Below are positions 15,249 to 24,333 of a stretch of DNA of 32,204 bases, one piece after another. The position numbers and the translations under genes are program-made. The notes under the pieces are model-generated. The model worked only from the letters and a program-made list of their open reading frames with translations, was not told where the DNA came from and ran no database searches. The stretch spans positions 1-32,204 of the forward strand of contig NZNW01000038.1 of the NCBI GenBank assembly GCA_002695065.1. The letters run 5' to 3'. The stretch is from Salinicola sp. Its GTDB lineage: Bacteria; Pseudomonadota; Gammaproteobacteria; Pseudomonadales; Halomonadaceae. Within the stretch, counting starts at the first letter, position 1, and the number at the start of each line of letters is the position of its first letter.

Positions 15249-18112
15249 CGATTTTAAACCAGAAGGCCTTCGATTCAATCCTTTCCATCGCGCAGAACAT
15301 GCTCCGACTTGCGGCGGAGCGTGCCCAGAGTTCCGTCACCCCGGAGATGATCGAGAAGGAGCTCAACAAGCTCACAATCATGATGGAAGAGGACTTTGCC
15401 CTTGTTGATCGGGATGCACTTGTAGACGAGCTGATCCGTCGATCAAGCCGCACCGTGGGTGACAACGCTACGCTATCCAGCGGTGAGGACCATATTGCTT
15501 GGCTCGATGCGGAAAGGAAGAAAGGCTGGACGTACTGGCAGCGCTACTCCGAATACATGGAGACACGCATCCCTTGGACGGCCCTCGACGCCCTAGACGT
15601 GGCAACGGATGAAGTCCTGTCGCAACTCGAGGACCCGATCCGGGAAGGCGCATGGGATCGTCGCGGTCTGGTCGTAGGTCATGTTCAGTCGGGAAAAACC
15701 GGCAATTATACCGGACTGATCTGCAAAGCCGCCGACGCCGGTTACAAGATCATCATCGTGTTGGCTGGCCTGCACAACAACCTCAGAGCCCAGACCCAGA
15801 TCCGCCTCGATGAGGGCTTTCTTGGCTTTGCCACTATCGCTGACGCTGAAGAGCTTCCAGCAGTAGGGGTGGGACTGATCGACAAGGACATGTCGGTCCG
15901 TCCCAACGCTGCAACCAATCGCAGCGACAAGGGCGACTTCAATACGGCCGTTGCGGCGAAGATGAACATAAGCCCGGAGCAGCGACCATGGTTGTTCGTG
16001 GTCAAGAAGAACAAGACGGTGCTGGAGCGCCTGCTGCACTGGATCCGCAACCGTGTCGCCAATCACATCGACCCCGAAACAGGTCGTAAACTCGTCACCA
16101 ACCTGCCTCTCATGGTTATCGACGACGAGTCCGATCACGGATCTGTCGATACGGGCGAAGATATCGTAGACGAGTTCGGCATACCGGATCTCGAACACGA
16201 ACCCAAGACTATCAACAGATTGATCCGGTCAATACTCCACCACTTCTCGCGAAAAGCATATGTCGGCTACACGGCGACGCCTTTCGCAAACATCTTCATT
16301 CATGACCGTGGGGAGACTCAGGAGCACGGACCGGACCTCTTCCCCGCAGCCTTTATCACCAGCCTTGCGGCGCCATCGAATTATGTCGGACCGGGTCGTG
16401 TCTTCGGATCAGCTTCCAGCACGCCGGAAGACCTGCCTCTGGTGCGCCCGCTGTCGGACGATGAGTTCCAGCCGTGGATGCCGCCACGACACAAGAACGG
16501 CTACCGGCCGCGATGGCAGGGGGAGGATCGTGTGCCGGACTCGCTCGCAGAAGCGATCCGCTCCTTCGTCTATGCCTGTGCCGTGAGGAAGCTGCGCGGA
16601 CAGGGCAGCAAACACTCCTCGATGCTCATCCACGTTACCCGCTTTACCTCGGTACAGAACGCTGTCGTCAACCAAGTCGCAGAGTACGTGCGAGATCTGA
16701 AGGGCCGCTACAACCGCGGCATCGAGCTCGAGAACCTCGAGGCGTCCATGCGCAAGGAATATGAAAAGACCTTCCTGCCAGGCATGAAGGGAATCCGCTC
16801 TGCCCTCGTCGAAGGAGAAACGCTAGAGGACTTCTCGTGGGCGGACATTCGTGGCGTCCTCCCCGACGTCCTATCAGACATTCGCGTGCGCGAAATCAAC
16901 GGGACGGCCAAGGATGCACTCGACTACGCCGAAAATGATGCCACTGGCCTCAAGGTGATTGCCATCGGCGGTGACAAGCTGGCGCGTGGTCTGACGCTCG
17001 AGGGTCTCTGCACGAGCTACTTCCTTCGAACCGCACGTATGTACGACACACTCATGCAGATGGGGCGATGGTTCGGCTACCGCGACGGCTACCTCGATGT
17101 CTGTCGCCTCTACACATCGCAGGAAATGGTGGAGTGGTTCGGCCACATCGCCGATGCGGCCGAAGAGCTGCGCCAGGAGTTCGACAACATGGTCGCGGCT
17201 GGCGCCACGCCAAAACAGTTTGGTCTCCGGGTGAAATCGCATTCCGTGCTGACGGTGACCTCTCGGGCCAAGATGAGAAACGCTCGCGCGATGCAGCTGA
17301 CCTATTCGGGCGATCTTCTGCAGACCATCGTGTTTCCCAACCGCAAGGAAGACATCACTGCAAACTTCAATGCCACGGATCGGTTCATCAGCACGTTAGG
17401 TCCATCGACCGATCTGAACGATCAGTATTTCCTTCCACAAGGTCAGAAGTGGAACGGTCACCTTTGGCGGGATGTGTCAGCCCTGAACGTCATTTCGTTC
17501 CTGCGGGACTACAGGACCCACTCCGCCAGCTTCCGGATCATGAGTCCGCTGATCGCGGACTTCATCGAGGAGATGAACAAGGATCGTGAGCTGACGAACT
17601 GGACGGTCGCACTGATCGGGAAGGACAGCGGCCCGGACGACAAGCACCGCACGGTAGGTGGTTGTTCGGTCAACATGCTCCAGCGCAAGCGCACGACCGA
17701 ACATGCGGATCGATACTCGATCAAGACCCTGATCTCGCCTCGCGATCAAGCAATCGATCTGACGGAAGCGGAATGGAAGGCTGCACTGGAGCTCAGCCGG
17801 AAAACGTGGCGCAACGACACCGATCGCAACGAGGGCAAGGAGCCTCCATCAGAGCCGAGAGGTCCCCAGATCCGTCACGTTCTCGGGGAAGGCGACACCG
17901 AAGCAGGCGTCCGGGCTCGCCGGGAGCGTGGTCTCCTGATGCTCTATCTGCTCGATCCCGAGAGTGCCGGCGTCGATGAACTGAAGAATGCCGATCCGGT
18001 CGTCGCCTGGGCAATCAGTTTTCCGTCAAGCACTTCCGAGAGAAGGGTGTCCAACTCGAGGTACATCGCCAACAGCGTACTGTGGGGGGGCCTCAATGAG
18101 TGGGTGGACTGA
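15245..18112 (+). CDS. Z1-domain SF2-like ATPase of the defence operon
   Basis: A 955-residue protein of the Z1 family, a helicase-like P-loop ATPase group associated with restriction systems. Walker A is GHVQSGKT at residues 145-152 and Walker B is VIDDE at 291-295, followed by YTATPFANIF (about 342-351), the equivalent of helicase motif III. A C-terminal motor lobe is marked by GGDKLARGLTLEGL (near 575) and MQMGRWFGYRDG (near 604), the latter with an arginine-finger-like pattern. It probably translocates on or remodels DNA for the nuclease partner (inference). It overlaps the upstream gene by four bases and the downstream gene by 17 bases. Confidence 0.92.
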   Translation: MTILNQKAFDSILSIAQNMLRLAAERAQSSVTPEMIEKELNKLTIMMEEDFALVDRDALVDELIRRSSRTVGDNATLSSGEDHIAWLDAERKKGWTYWQRYSEYMETRIPWTALDALDVATDEVLSQLEDPIREGAWDRRGLVVGHVQSGKTGNYTGLICKAADAGYKIIIVLAGLHNNLRAQTQIRLDEGFLGFATIADAEELPAVGVGLIDKDMSVRPNAATNRSDKGDFNTAVAAKMNISPEQRPWLFVVKKNKTVLERLLHWIRNRVANHIDPETGRKLVTNLPLMVIDDESDHGSVDTGEDIVDEFGIPDLEHEPKTINRLIRSILHHFSRKAYVGYTATPFANIFIHDRGETQEHGPDLFPAAFITSLAAPSNYVGPGRVFGSASSTPEDLPLVRPLSDDEFQPWMPPRHKNGYRPRWQGEDRVPDSLAEAIRSFVYACAVRKLRGQGSKHSSMLIHVTRFTSVQNAVVNQVAEYVRDLKGRYNRGIELENLEASMRKEYEKTFLPGMKGIRSALVEGETLEDFSWADIRGVLPDVLSDIRVREINGTAKDALDYAENDATGLKVIAIGGDKLARGLTLEGLCTSYFLRTARMYDTLMQMGRWFGYRDGYLDVCRLYTSQEMVEWFGHIADAAEELRQEFDNMVAAGATPKQFGLRVKSHSVLTVTSRAKMRNARAMQLTYSGDLLQTIVFPNRKEDITANFNATDRFISTLGPSTDLNDQYFLPQGQKWNGHLWRDVSALNVISFLRDYRTHSASFRIMSPLIADFIEEMNKDRELTNWTVALIGKDSGPDDKHRTVGGCSVNMLQRKRTTEHADRYSIKTLISPRDQAIDLTEAEWKAALELSRKTWRNDTDRNEGKEPPSEPRGPQIRHVLGEGDTEAGVRARRERGLLMLYLLDPESAGVDELKNADPVVAWAISFPSSTSERRVSNSRYIANSVLWGGLNEWVD

Positions 18113-19100
18113 AGAAGGACTCGCACGTGCGTGGCGAGCGCTTGCACGTCAGGAAGCGGCGGAAGATTGGCGATTTGTGCATCTCACCGATATGGGCGCC
18201 GTCTCGGTCGAGGCGGGGTGTCACTTCCCCCTCGGACGGGAAGCCTTGATCGTTTCCTTTCCCGGATCGTGGCCGGTGAACCCGGCAAGGCTTCCTGAGG
18301 GCAAGGGCTTCGACGTCTCCTGCATTGAGGGTCAGTCCGTATTCACAGGCAAGACGGCGATTGCTCTCGTCAGGCGGCCGGAGGGCTCCCCCGACATCTT
18401 CGCCATCATGGTCGTGGATGTCTTGAGAACTCTGGATACAGCAGCCAACAGCGCGGGCCGCGATGTTATGGAGACCTTCCTCGAACGGGTCAGGGAATGG
18501 CAGGCTTTCATGGCCCGAACGCACCGTCCTCTTTCGTCCGATGCGCAGATCGGCCTGCTCGGCGAACTCTGGATGCTCAGGCTGCTCACGGACACCTCCC
18601 TCGGAGCTGGTGCTCTCGACTGCTGGCAGGGGCCGTTGCGGGCTGCACAGGACTTCCACGTTCGGGGTGGCGCGATAGAGGTGAAGAGCACGGTCCGGAC
18701 CGGCAGCTTCCTCGCGCGGATCAACAGCATCGAACAGCTGGATGGTGACCGGGAGCCCAACTTCCTGTGCGCCTTTCGCTTCGAGGAGAATACCGATGGG
18801 ATCTCGCTCGTAGATCTTGTGACTGAACTCCGAGAGAGGTTCGGACTGGCCGGAGTGCAACGCGGGTTCGAAGCACTGCTCATGGTGATGGGGTACCTCG
18901 ACGAGCATGCAGCGCTCTACGGGCGCACACTTACATTGAAGGACGCAAGGGCGTTCCGCGCGGAAGGTGACATGCCGCGTCTCACGCGCGCTGCGCTTCC
19001 AGCTGCCATCCGCTCAGCTGCCTATTTGCTCGACCTCGACGCGCTCGAAGCCCCCTCGATCGGACTTTCGGAGTTGATCAACGAATTTGGACTGGATTGA
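18096..19100 (+). CDS. PD-(D/E)XK-motif protein (DUF4420-type) of the defence operon
   Basis: A 334-residue probable nuclease. The PD-(D/E)XK core is visible in order: Glu157 in IGLLGELWML, Asp186 in AAQDFHV, and EVK at 195-197 in GGAIEVKSTVRTG. This matches the family found next to Z1 and AIPR genes. It is the best candidate for the DNA-cutting subunit. The start at 18096 (MSGWTEEGLARAW) is 17 bases inside the Z1 gene, and the open frame upstream of it is only a shadow of Z1. The next gene starts one base after its stop codon. Confidence 0.9.
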   Translation: MSGWTEEGLARAWRALARQEAAEDWRFVHLTDMGAVSVEAGCHFPLGREALIVSFPGSWPVNPARLPEGKGFDVSCIEGQSVFTGKTAIALVRRPEGSPDIFAIMVVDVLRTLDTAANSAGRDVMETFLERVREWQAFMARTHRPLSSDAQIGLLGELWMLRLLTDTSLGAGALDCWQGPLRAAQDFHVRGGAIEVKSTVRTGSFLARINSIEQLDGDREPNFLCAFRFEENTDGISLVDLVTELRERFGLAGVQRGFEALLMVMGYLDEHAALYGRTLTLKDARAFRAEGDMPRLTRAALPAAIRSAAYLLDLDALEAPSIGLSELINEFGLD

Positions 19101-19101
19101 C

Positions 19102-20907
19102 ATGAGCCTCGACGATTTTCACCGCAACTTTCGTTCCGATCTGCAGACCATCATCGCCGAGCGCGTAGAGGCCGGCGAAGGCCCATTTCCTTCGGATGAG
19201 CTCGTTTTTGCGGAAATGGTCATGGAGCATGTTGAAGAAACCGGGATCTGCGAGGCACCAACCGTTTGCCACTGGAGCGGCAAGGTCGGCAACGCGAAAC
19301 TCCGCATTACGGGCTATGCGCTCAGCTCCGATGAAACAGCTCTCGACCTCTTCGTGACCCACTATTTCGGGACAGAAGAACTGAGCGATCTCAGGGACTC
19401 GGATGCCACCGCAACCGCAAGCGAAGGCGTTCGCTTTCTGTTTCGAGCGGCAAGCGGCAACCTCGATGCAAAGATCGATCCGACGCATCCGGTCAGGGAT
19501 CTGGTTGCGACCATTCGTTCTCACTGGGGCGACATCGACCGACTTCGTGTGTTCGTGATTACCGATGGCCGAACCAAGAACAAACGCTTCTCGAATAAGG
19601 AAGTTCACCAGAAGATAGTGGCCGTCGAAGCCATGGATATGGAACGGCTGTTTAGGCATACCGAAGGCAAGCCGCGGGATGAACTCGCTGTCAGTCTCGT
19701 TCAATCGATCGGTCGCCTCCTCCCCTGCGTCCATGTCCCAGACCCTGATGCGGACTACGAGTACGTCCTGACAGCAATTCCGGGGCAGCTCATCCGCGAT
19801 CTCTACCTGCGGTTCGGTACCCGGCTCCTCGAGGCCAACGTCCGGACTTTCCTCGGCGCCAAGCGCGCAGTTAATAAAGGAATCGTGGAAACACTCCGAA
19901 AGGAGCCGGAACATTTCTTGGCTTTCAACAATGGGCTGGTTCTTGTCTGCGACGAGGCCTCATTCGAGCGAACTGACGAAGGGAGTCTGGGCCTTGCCTT
20001 CATAAAGGGGCTGCAGATCGTGAATGGTGGACAGACAACTTCATCGATCTACTTCGCATCGCGTGATGATCGAACAATCGACCTTAGCCACGTCATGGTT
20101 CCCGCCAAGATCATCATCCTAAAGGGCTCACAGGACGAAGCTCGCGAGAGCCTGATAAGCAATGTCTCACGCTACGCGAACAGCCAGAATGCCGTGAAAG
20201 TATCGGATCTTTCGGCAAACCGGCCGTTCCATGTACAACTCGAAAAGCTTGCAAACGACATTTGGTGCCCGGATGGTGTGACCCGCTGGTTCTATGAGCG
20301 TGCTGCCGGCGCGTATAACGTCATGCTGCTTAGGGAGGGGACCACACCGGCCAAGCGGAGGAAACTGCAGACAATGGTCGGGCCCCGTCGCAAGCTAACA
20401 AAGAACGACGTCGTCAAATATCATGAGGCTTGGCGCGGTAAGCCCTACAACGTGGCTCTCGGTGGTGAGAAGAACTTCGCTGCTTTCATGGCCGCCCTCG
20501 ATGATGACCCGTCGATCGTCCCGAATCCGCTCGACGCTCGATGGTATCGGACGATGATTGCCAAAGTCATTTTGTTCAAGGCAATCGAGAGCATGATCAA
20601 GACAAAAGATGCAAAAGCTATCTTTCGTCAAGGGTATGTGAACATTGCTACTTATGTTGTTGCAATTGTCGCAGATCGTCTTGGAGACAAACTCGACCTT
20701 GAACAGATATGGAGAAACCAAACCATCTCCACAAGCCTTCGTAATCTGCTCTGGGATTGGGCCATAATTGTGAACGCGGAGTTCAATAGAATCGCTCCTG
20801 GTCAGCAGTTTTCTGAGGTCGCAAAACGCGCAGATACATGGGCAAAGATGAGGAACGCTGAGTTTTCAAGGCCGCCTAGTTATCTTCAGGAGCTGCGTAG
20901 CTTATGA
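19102..20907 (+). CDS. AIPR-family protein (abortive-infection-type) of the defence operon
   Basis: A 601-residue protein of the AIPR family. The hallmark region is FLGAKRAVNKGIVETL, then FLAFNNGLVLVCDEA and IVNGGQTTSSIYFA with NGGQTT at residues 308-313, then SRYANSQNAVKVSDL. Members were linked with abortive infection by phage; the biochemical activity is not settled, though a nuclease role has been suspected. The start at 19102 follows the previous stop by one base (TGA-C-ATG); a TTG 15 bases upstream is a less likely alternative. It is the last gene of the co-directional set and converges on the methyltransferase gene 111 bp away. Confidence 0.9.
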   Translation: MSLDDFHRNFRSDLQTIIAERVEAGEGPFPSDELVFAEMVMEHVEETGICEAPTVCHWSGKVGNAKLRITGYALSSDETALDLFVTHYFGTEELSDLRDSDATATASEGVRFLFRAASGNLDAKIDPTHPVRDLVATIRSHWGDIDRLRVFVITDGRTKNKRFSNKEVHQKIVAVEAMDMERLFRHTEGKPRDELAVSLVQSIGRLLPCVHVPDPDADYEYVLTAIPGQLIRDLYLRFGTRLLEANVRTFLGAKRAVNKGIVETLRKEPEHFLAFNNGLVLVCDEASFERTDEGSLGLAFIKGLQIVNGGQTTSSIYFASRDDRTIDLSHVMVPAKIIILKGSQDEARESLISNVSRYANSQNAVKVSDLSANRPFHVQLEKLANDIWCPDGVTRWFYERAAGAYNVMLLREGTTPAKRRKLQTMVGPRRKLTKNDVVKYHEAWRGKPYNVALGGEKNFAAFMAALDDDPSIVPNPLDARWYRTMIAKVILFKAIESMIKTKDAKAIFRQGYVNIATYVVAIVADRLGDKLDLEQIWRNQTISTSLRNLLWDWAIIVNAEFNRIAPGQQFSEVAKRADTWAKMRNAEFSRPPSYLQELRSL

Positions 20908-21018
20908 TGTGAAAATTAAGCTTGAGATTCACATATAATGTCCAAAAAAACAGGCGGGGCGGCAAAATAAGTCATGTTTAACAAGAAGATTTCCTGTTCC
21001 ACTTGATGCGGATACGTA

Positions 21019-22719
21019 TCAAATCGAACTGATGCGTGATATGTCTTGGTCATGGTTTTTACGTATCAATTCTAGCGCGCTTGCTACTTGGTTAGCTATA
21101 AGACGAGCCAGTAGGGGCGGTACTGCATTGCCTACCTGAACATACTGTTGGGTGCGGTTTCCCTCAAAATAGTAGTCATCCGGAAAGGTTTGAAGCCTTG
21201 CGGCCTCTCGCACGGTTAAGCTTCTGCATTGACTCGGATCGTAGTGGATGAAGTAATGTCCGTCCTTTGAAATGTGGCTAGTTATGGTCTTGGACGGTTG
21301 GTTTTCCAGTATGACACTGAATCTATCGGCAAATTTGCCAGACTTCCAGTTTGCATGGCTAGGAGTAAGGGAGTCGAGATAGATTTCCTGACTGCCCTTC
21401 GGTGCACGCCCTGTGACCTTGGCAAAAGAGGCACAATAGAGATACCTGGCTAGGTCCTGTTCCATATGGGCCCGTGTTTCATGGTTGTACCAAGGGCCCT
21501 TTTTATTGGGAGCCTGAGAGCCGTGGTACCACTTGCCTAGCCTGTTGGTAGGCCGGATGAGCCTAATGACGGACTCGGAGCTGGGTTTCCTTTTCAGCTC
21601 CATGGCCGGTTTGTTAGAGATTCTGCGCAATTCCTCAACAATGAGTTTTCTGTCGGTCGCTTTGACGTGCTCACTGCTATGGACAGTGAGCTCGTCTGCA
21701 ATCCTGGTTGCTAGGTGTTTGATGATGTCGCACCAAGCTTCATCCGAGTCCTGTTGACGGCTCAGTCCGCTGCGCAGCATGGGAAGCTCGGCAAGCACAT
21801 CGGCTGCGGTTACCTGCTCATCCAACCCGGCTTTCGGGATTTTTAGAATATCGGCGAGAGTTGGAGCGCCTAAATCTTGCACAATATTGTTCCTGACACC
21901 GACGAGAATCACTCTGTGCCGAGCTTGGGGAATGCCATGACGTTCGGCTCTTATGGTAAAAGCTCCATATTTGTCCTCTGCTAGGGGAGAAGATTCGAAT
22001 AATGTTCCGCCATCCGGATAGTAGACATCGGAATTCTCAAGCGAAAAGATAGTGTATCCGTCCTTTGCGTATGAAGAAAACTCTGTTCCTTGAATCCCGG
22101 TAGCTGCAGCCGGATCACGTAGATCGCTGAGAATTTGACCAAATATTCTGTCTCGGCCGACCTTTGACGTAAGTATTCCTTTGACATTTTCCATGACAAA
22201 AATGGATGGCTGAAATCTTGCAATGATGTTCAGATATTCTTTGTACAGAAAATGTCGATCATCTTTTTCTGGTCGATAATCCTTGTTGCCGCGATTGCGA
22301 GAGCGACCTGCGAGAGAATAGGCTTGGCAAGGCGGGCCGCCTATCAGCACCCAGTCTTGTTCGGTGTCCAGCTCCTCTCCAAGGCGTTTTTCCAGGATTT
22401 CGTTTCCATCCTCGCTGCCCAGTGTCAGGCAGAGGGCCTCCTGACGAGCTTGCTCCCATAGATGTTGCGTACTCTCGTTTTCAGACGGATGAGTACCACC
22501 CTGAAGATAGCTATAATAGGTCGACATGCCGAGCTCACTGTCACGTAGTAGCCTGTAGAAAGCCCGCAGTGTCAGTGTGCGATGGGCAGAAGGCTCTTTC
22601 TCTACGGAGATCAGCGTCTGGAATGCCCGTGAACCATCGGACATTCGAATCGAATTGAAGCCTTCACCCAGCCCTCCGGGGCCGGCAAACAAATCAACTA
22701 TCTGAATGGGCTTCATCAT
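21019..22719 (-). CDS. DNA (cytosine-5-)-methyltransferase
   Basis: A 566-residue C5 methyltransferase. Motif I is DLFAGPGGLGEGF (9-21), motif IV is GGPPCQAYS with the catalytic Cys131, motif VI is MENVKG (about 176-181) and motif VIII is QARHRVILVG (265-274). The C-terminal motifs are SLTVREAARLQTFPD and QYVQVGNAVPPLLA (about 500-535). Compared with minimal enzymes it has an insertion of about 60 residues between motifs I and IV and a long target-recognition stretch at about 330-470. The specificity cannot be read from sequence. It is divergent from vsr with 45 bp between them. It probably protects host DNA from the nuclease genes on the opposite strand (inference). Base composition is visibly richer in A+T than that of the host genes. 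Confidence 0.95.
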   Translation of the reverse strand: MMKPIQIVDLFAGPGGLGEGFNSIRMSDGSRAFQTLISVEKEPSAHRTLTLRAFYRLLRDSELGMSTYYSYLQGGTHPSENESTQHLWEQARQEALCLTLGSEDGNEILEKRLGEELDTEQDWVLIGGPPCQAYSLAGRSRNRGNKDYRPEKDDRHFLYKEYLNIIARFQPSIFVMENVKGILTSKVGRDRIFGQILSDLRDPAAATGIQGTEFSSYAKDGYTIFSLENSDVYYPDGGTLFESSPLAEDKYGAFTIRAERHGIPQARHRVILVGVRNNIVQDLGAPTLADILKIPKAGLDEQVTAADVLAELPMLRSGLSRQQDSDEAWCDIIKHLATRIADELTVHSSEHVKATDRKLIVEELRRISNKPAMELKRKPSSESVIRLIRPTNRLGKWYHGSQAPNKKGPWYNHETRAHMEQDLARYLYCASFAKVTGRAPKGSQEIYLDSLTPSHANWKSGKFADRFSVILENQPSKTITSHISKDGHYFIHYDPSQCRSLTVREAARLQTFPDDYYFEGNRTQQYVQVGNAVPPLLARLIANQVASALELIRKNHDQDISRISSI

Positions 22720-22764
22720 TTGTCAAATCTGCAACGTGTTAATTGAAATAATAGGGCGGAAGTG

Positions 22765-23238
22765 ATGGCTGATATCGTTGATTCCCCGACTCGCTCCCGA
22801 ATGATGCGGACGATTAAGGGACAGAACACTCATCCGGAAATCGTTCTGAGAAAGTATCTGCATGCCCGTGGATACCGCTTCAGGCTGCATCGGAAAGGCC
22901 TCTCCGGCTCTCCGGATATTGTTCTTCCTCGTCATAATCTGGTGATCTTTGTACACGGCTGTTTCTGGCATAGACATGCCAACTGTTTCTATACCACGAT
23001 GCCGAAGACTAGGCCGTCTTTTTGGCAGGCCAAGTTTGAGGGCAATACTCGTCGTGATCGGACTGCATACGGAGCCTTGAATCAGGCGGGCTGGCGTATT
23101 CTTGTTGTATGGGAATGCGGTATCAAACATTGGCGCGAACAGATGTGCGACATTCCCGAGCTGATTCAGACAACCGATCAATATCATGAATGGCCTGCCA
23201 AACCTCCTAGAATGGGTAGAAAGCCGCGACAGACCTAA
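22765..23238 (+). CDS. vsr: Very short patch repair (Vsr) endonuclease
   Basis: A 157-residue mismatch nickase that starts repair of T:G mispairs arising from deamination of 5-methylcytosine. The key residues occur at the same numbers as in the E. coli protein: Glu25 in NTHPEIVL, Asp51 in SGSPDIVL, and His64 and His69 in VHGCFWHRHANC, the last also containing zinc-ligand residues. The ATG at 22765 is preceded by AGGGCGGAAG; a GTG one codon upstream is possible. Its presence indicates that the adjacent methyltransferase makes 5-methylcytosine. The stop lies 58 bp from the yicC stop, and the two genes converge. Confidence 0.95.
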   Translation: MADIVDSPTRSRMMRTIKGQNTHPEIVLRKYLHARGYRFRLHRKGLSGSPDIVLPRHNLVIFVHGCFWHRHANCFYTTMPKTRPSFWQAKFEGNTRRDRTAYGALNQAGWRILVVWECGIKHWREQMCDIPELIQTTDQYHEWPAKPPRMGRKPRQT

Positions 23239-23296
23239 CCATCTCGACCAAGGCATGATACCAAGTTATCTGGGTTGAGCTAGGAGTATCAAACAC

Positions 23297-24160
23297 TCAC
23301 TCCAGATTCTGAATCTGCTCCCGCATCTGCTCGATCAGCACCTTCAGTTCCACCGCGCAGCGGGTGGTATCGGCGACGATGGCCTTGGAGGAGAGGGTGT
23401 TGGCTTCGCGGTTGAGTTCCTGCATCAAAAAGTCGAGGCGCCGTCCGACCGGCCCTTTCTGCTTCAACTGACGTTCCACTTCGGTGACGTGGGTTTCCAG
23501 CCGGTCGAGTTCCTCGGCGACGTCGGCCTTGTGCGCCATCATCACCATTTCCGCTTCCAGCCGCTGCGGGTCGAGTTCGGTCTTGGCGGTTTCCAGTCGC
23601 TCCAGTAGCTGCGCGCGCTGGCGCTCGAGAATCAATGGCAGGTGTTCGCGCACCCGGTTGACCTGTTCGCGGGTGCCGCTCAGGCGCTCGCGAATCAGTT
23701 CCGCCAGGCGCTCGCCTTCGCGGGCGCGGCCGGCGTCCAGATCCCCGAGCGCCGCGTCGAACAGCTCGAGTGCGGCGGCCTTGACGCTCTCCAGGTCGAG
23801 ACGCTGGGTGGCCATCACGCCGGGGTGAGCGAGCAGTTCCAGCGCGTTGGGCATCGGCGCTTCCGGCAATTGGGCGCGAATCCGCTCCAGCGCCTGGGAG
23901 AGCGCGGCGAGCTGATCGGCGTTGATCCCCGGCGCGGCGTTGTCTTCGGCTGGGTCGAAGCGCAGAGAGCATTCCACCTTGCCGCGGGCGAGACGCTGGC
24001 GCATGGCGTCGCGGAACTGCGGCTCGAGATCGCGCAGGGTATCGGGGAGGCGGAAGTGCGGCTCCAGGTAGCGCTGATTCACCGAGCGCAGTTCGAGCTG
24101 CAGGCTGCCCCAGTCGGCATCACGGGTCTGGCGTGAGAAGGCGGTCATGCTGTGGGGCAT
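23297..24160 (-). CDS. yicC: YicC-family endoribonuclease
   Basis: A 287-residue protein, exactly the length of E. coli YicC, an endoribonuclease implicated in small-RNA turnover. The N-terminus MPHSMTAFSRQ matches the family start (IRSMTAYAR in E. coli), and the C-terminus has the conserved GRRLDFLMQELNREANTLSSKA and ELKVLIEQMREQIQNLE. The chosen ATG at 24160 has a good ribosome site (AAGGA, seven bases away). The longer open frame to 24205 is not supported. It is divergent from rph, an arrangement common in gammaproteobacteria. It marks the right edge of the defence island. Confidence 0.95.
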   Translation of the reverse strand: MPHSMTAFSRQTRDADWGSLQLELRSVNQRYLEPHFRLPDTLRDLEPQFRDAMRQRLARGKVECSLRFDPAEDNAAPGINADQLAALSQALERIRAQLPEAPMPNALELLAHPGVMATQRLDLESVKAAALELFDAALGDLDAGRAREGERLAELIRERLSGTREQVNRVREHLPLILERQRAQLLERLETAKTELDPQRLEAEMVMMAHKADVAEELDRLETHVTEVERQLKQKGPVGRRLDFLMQELNREANTLSSKAIVADTTRCAVELKVLIEQMREQIQNLE

Positions 24161-24333
24161 GGGAGTTCCTTGAATCGTCGAGCTGATCGATCGAGTGTAA
24201 CCCATCCGTGAAGCCGTTGGCCGCCGCTCGCCGGCGGTGAATGTGCAGCCGAGCCGTGTAGAATGGCCGGCCTGCTGTGAAGCGTCGAAGGCGTGGCGCT
24301 TCTGTCATTGATGTTTTGGATCGAGAGGCTTTC

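Larger units (their letters stand above)
11163..23296. other. Defence island (MORC-type restriction-modification-like system)
   Basis: Seven genes of a single functional theme lie between a truncated MFS fragment and the housekeeping gene yicC: an ankyrin-sigma70 protein, a GHKL ATPase, a Z1 ATPase, a PD-(D/E)XK protein, an AIPR protein, a C5 methyltransferase and Vsr. The first five are tightly packed on the plus strand. The methyltransferase and Vsr genes are visibly richer in A+T than the flanking chromosome. No integrase, terminal repeats or tRNA attachment site were found, so the mode of acquisition is unknown. Confidence 0.8.

Noticed and set aside
20907-20934. A 7-bp inverted repeat (ATGTGAA/TTCACAT) after the AIPR gene as a terminator
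   Set aside because: The stem is weak, the loop is 14 bases long and no T-run follows on either strand.
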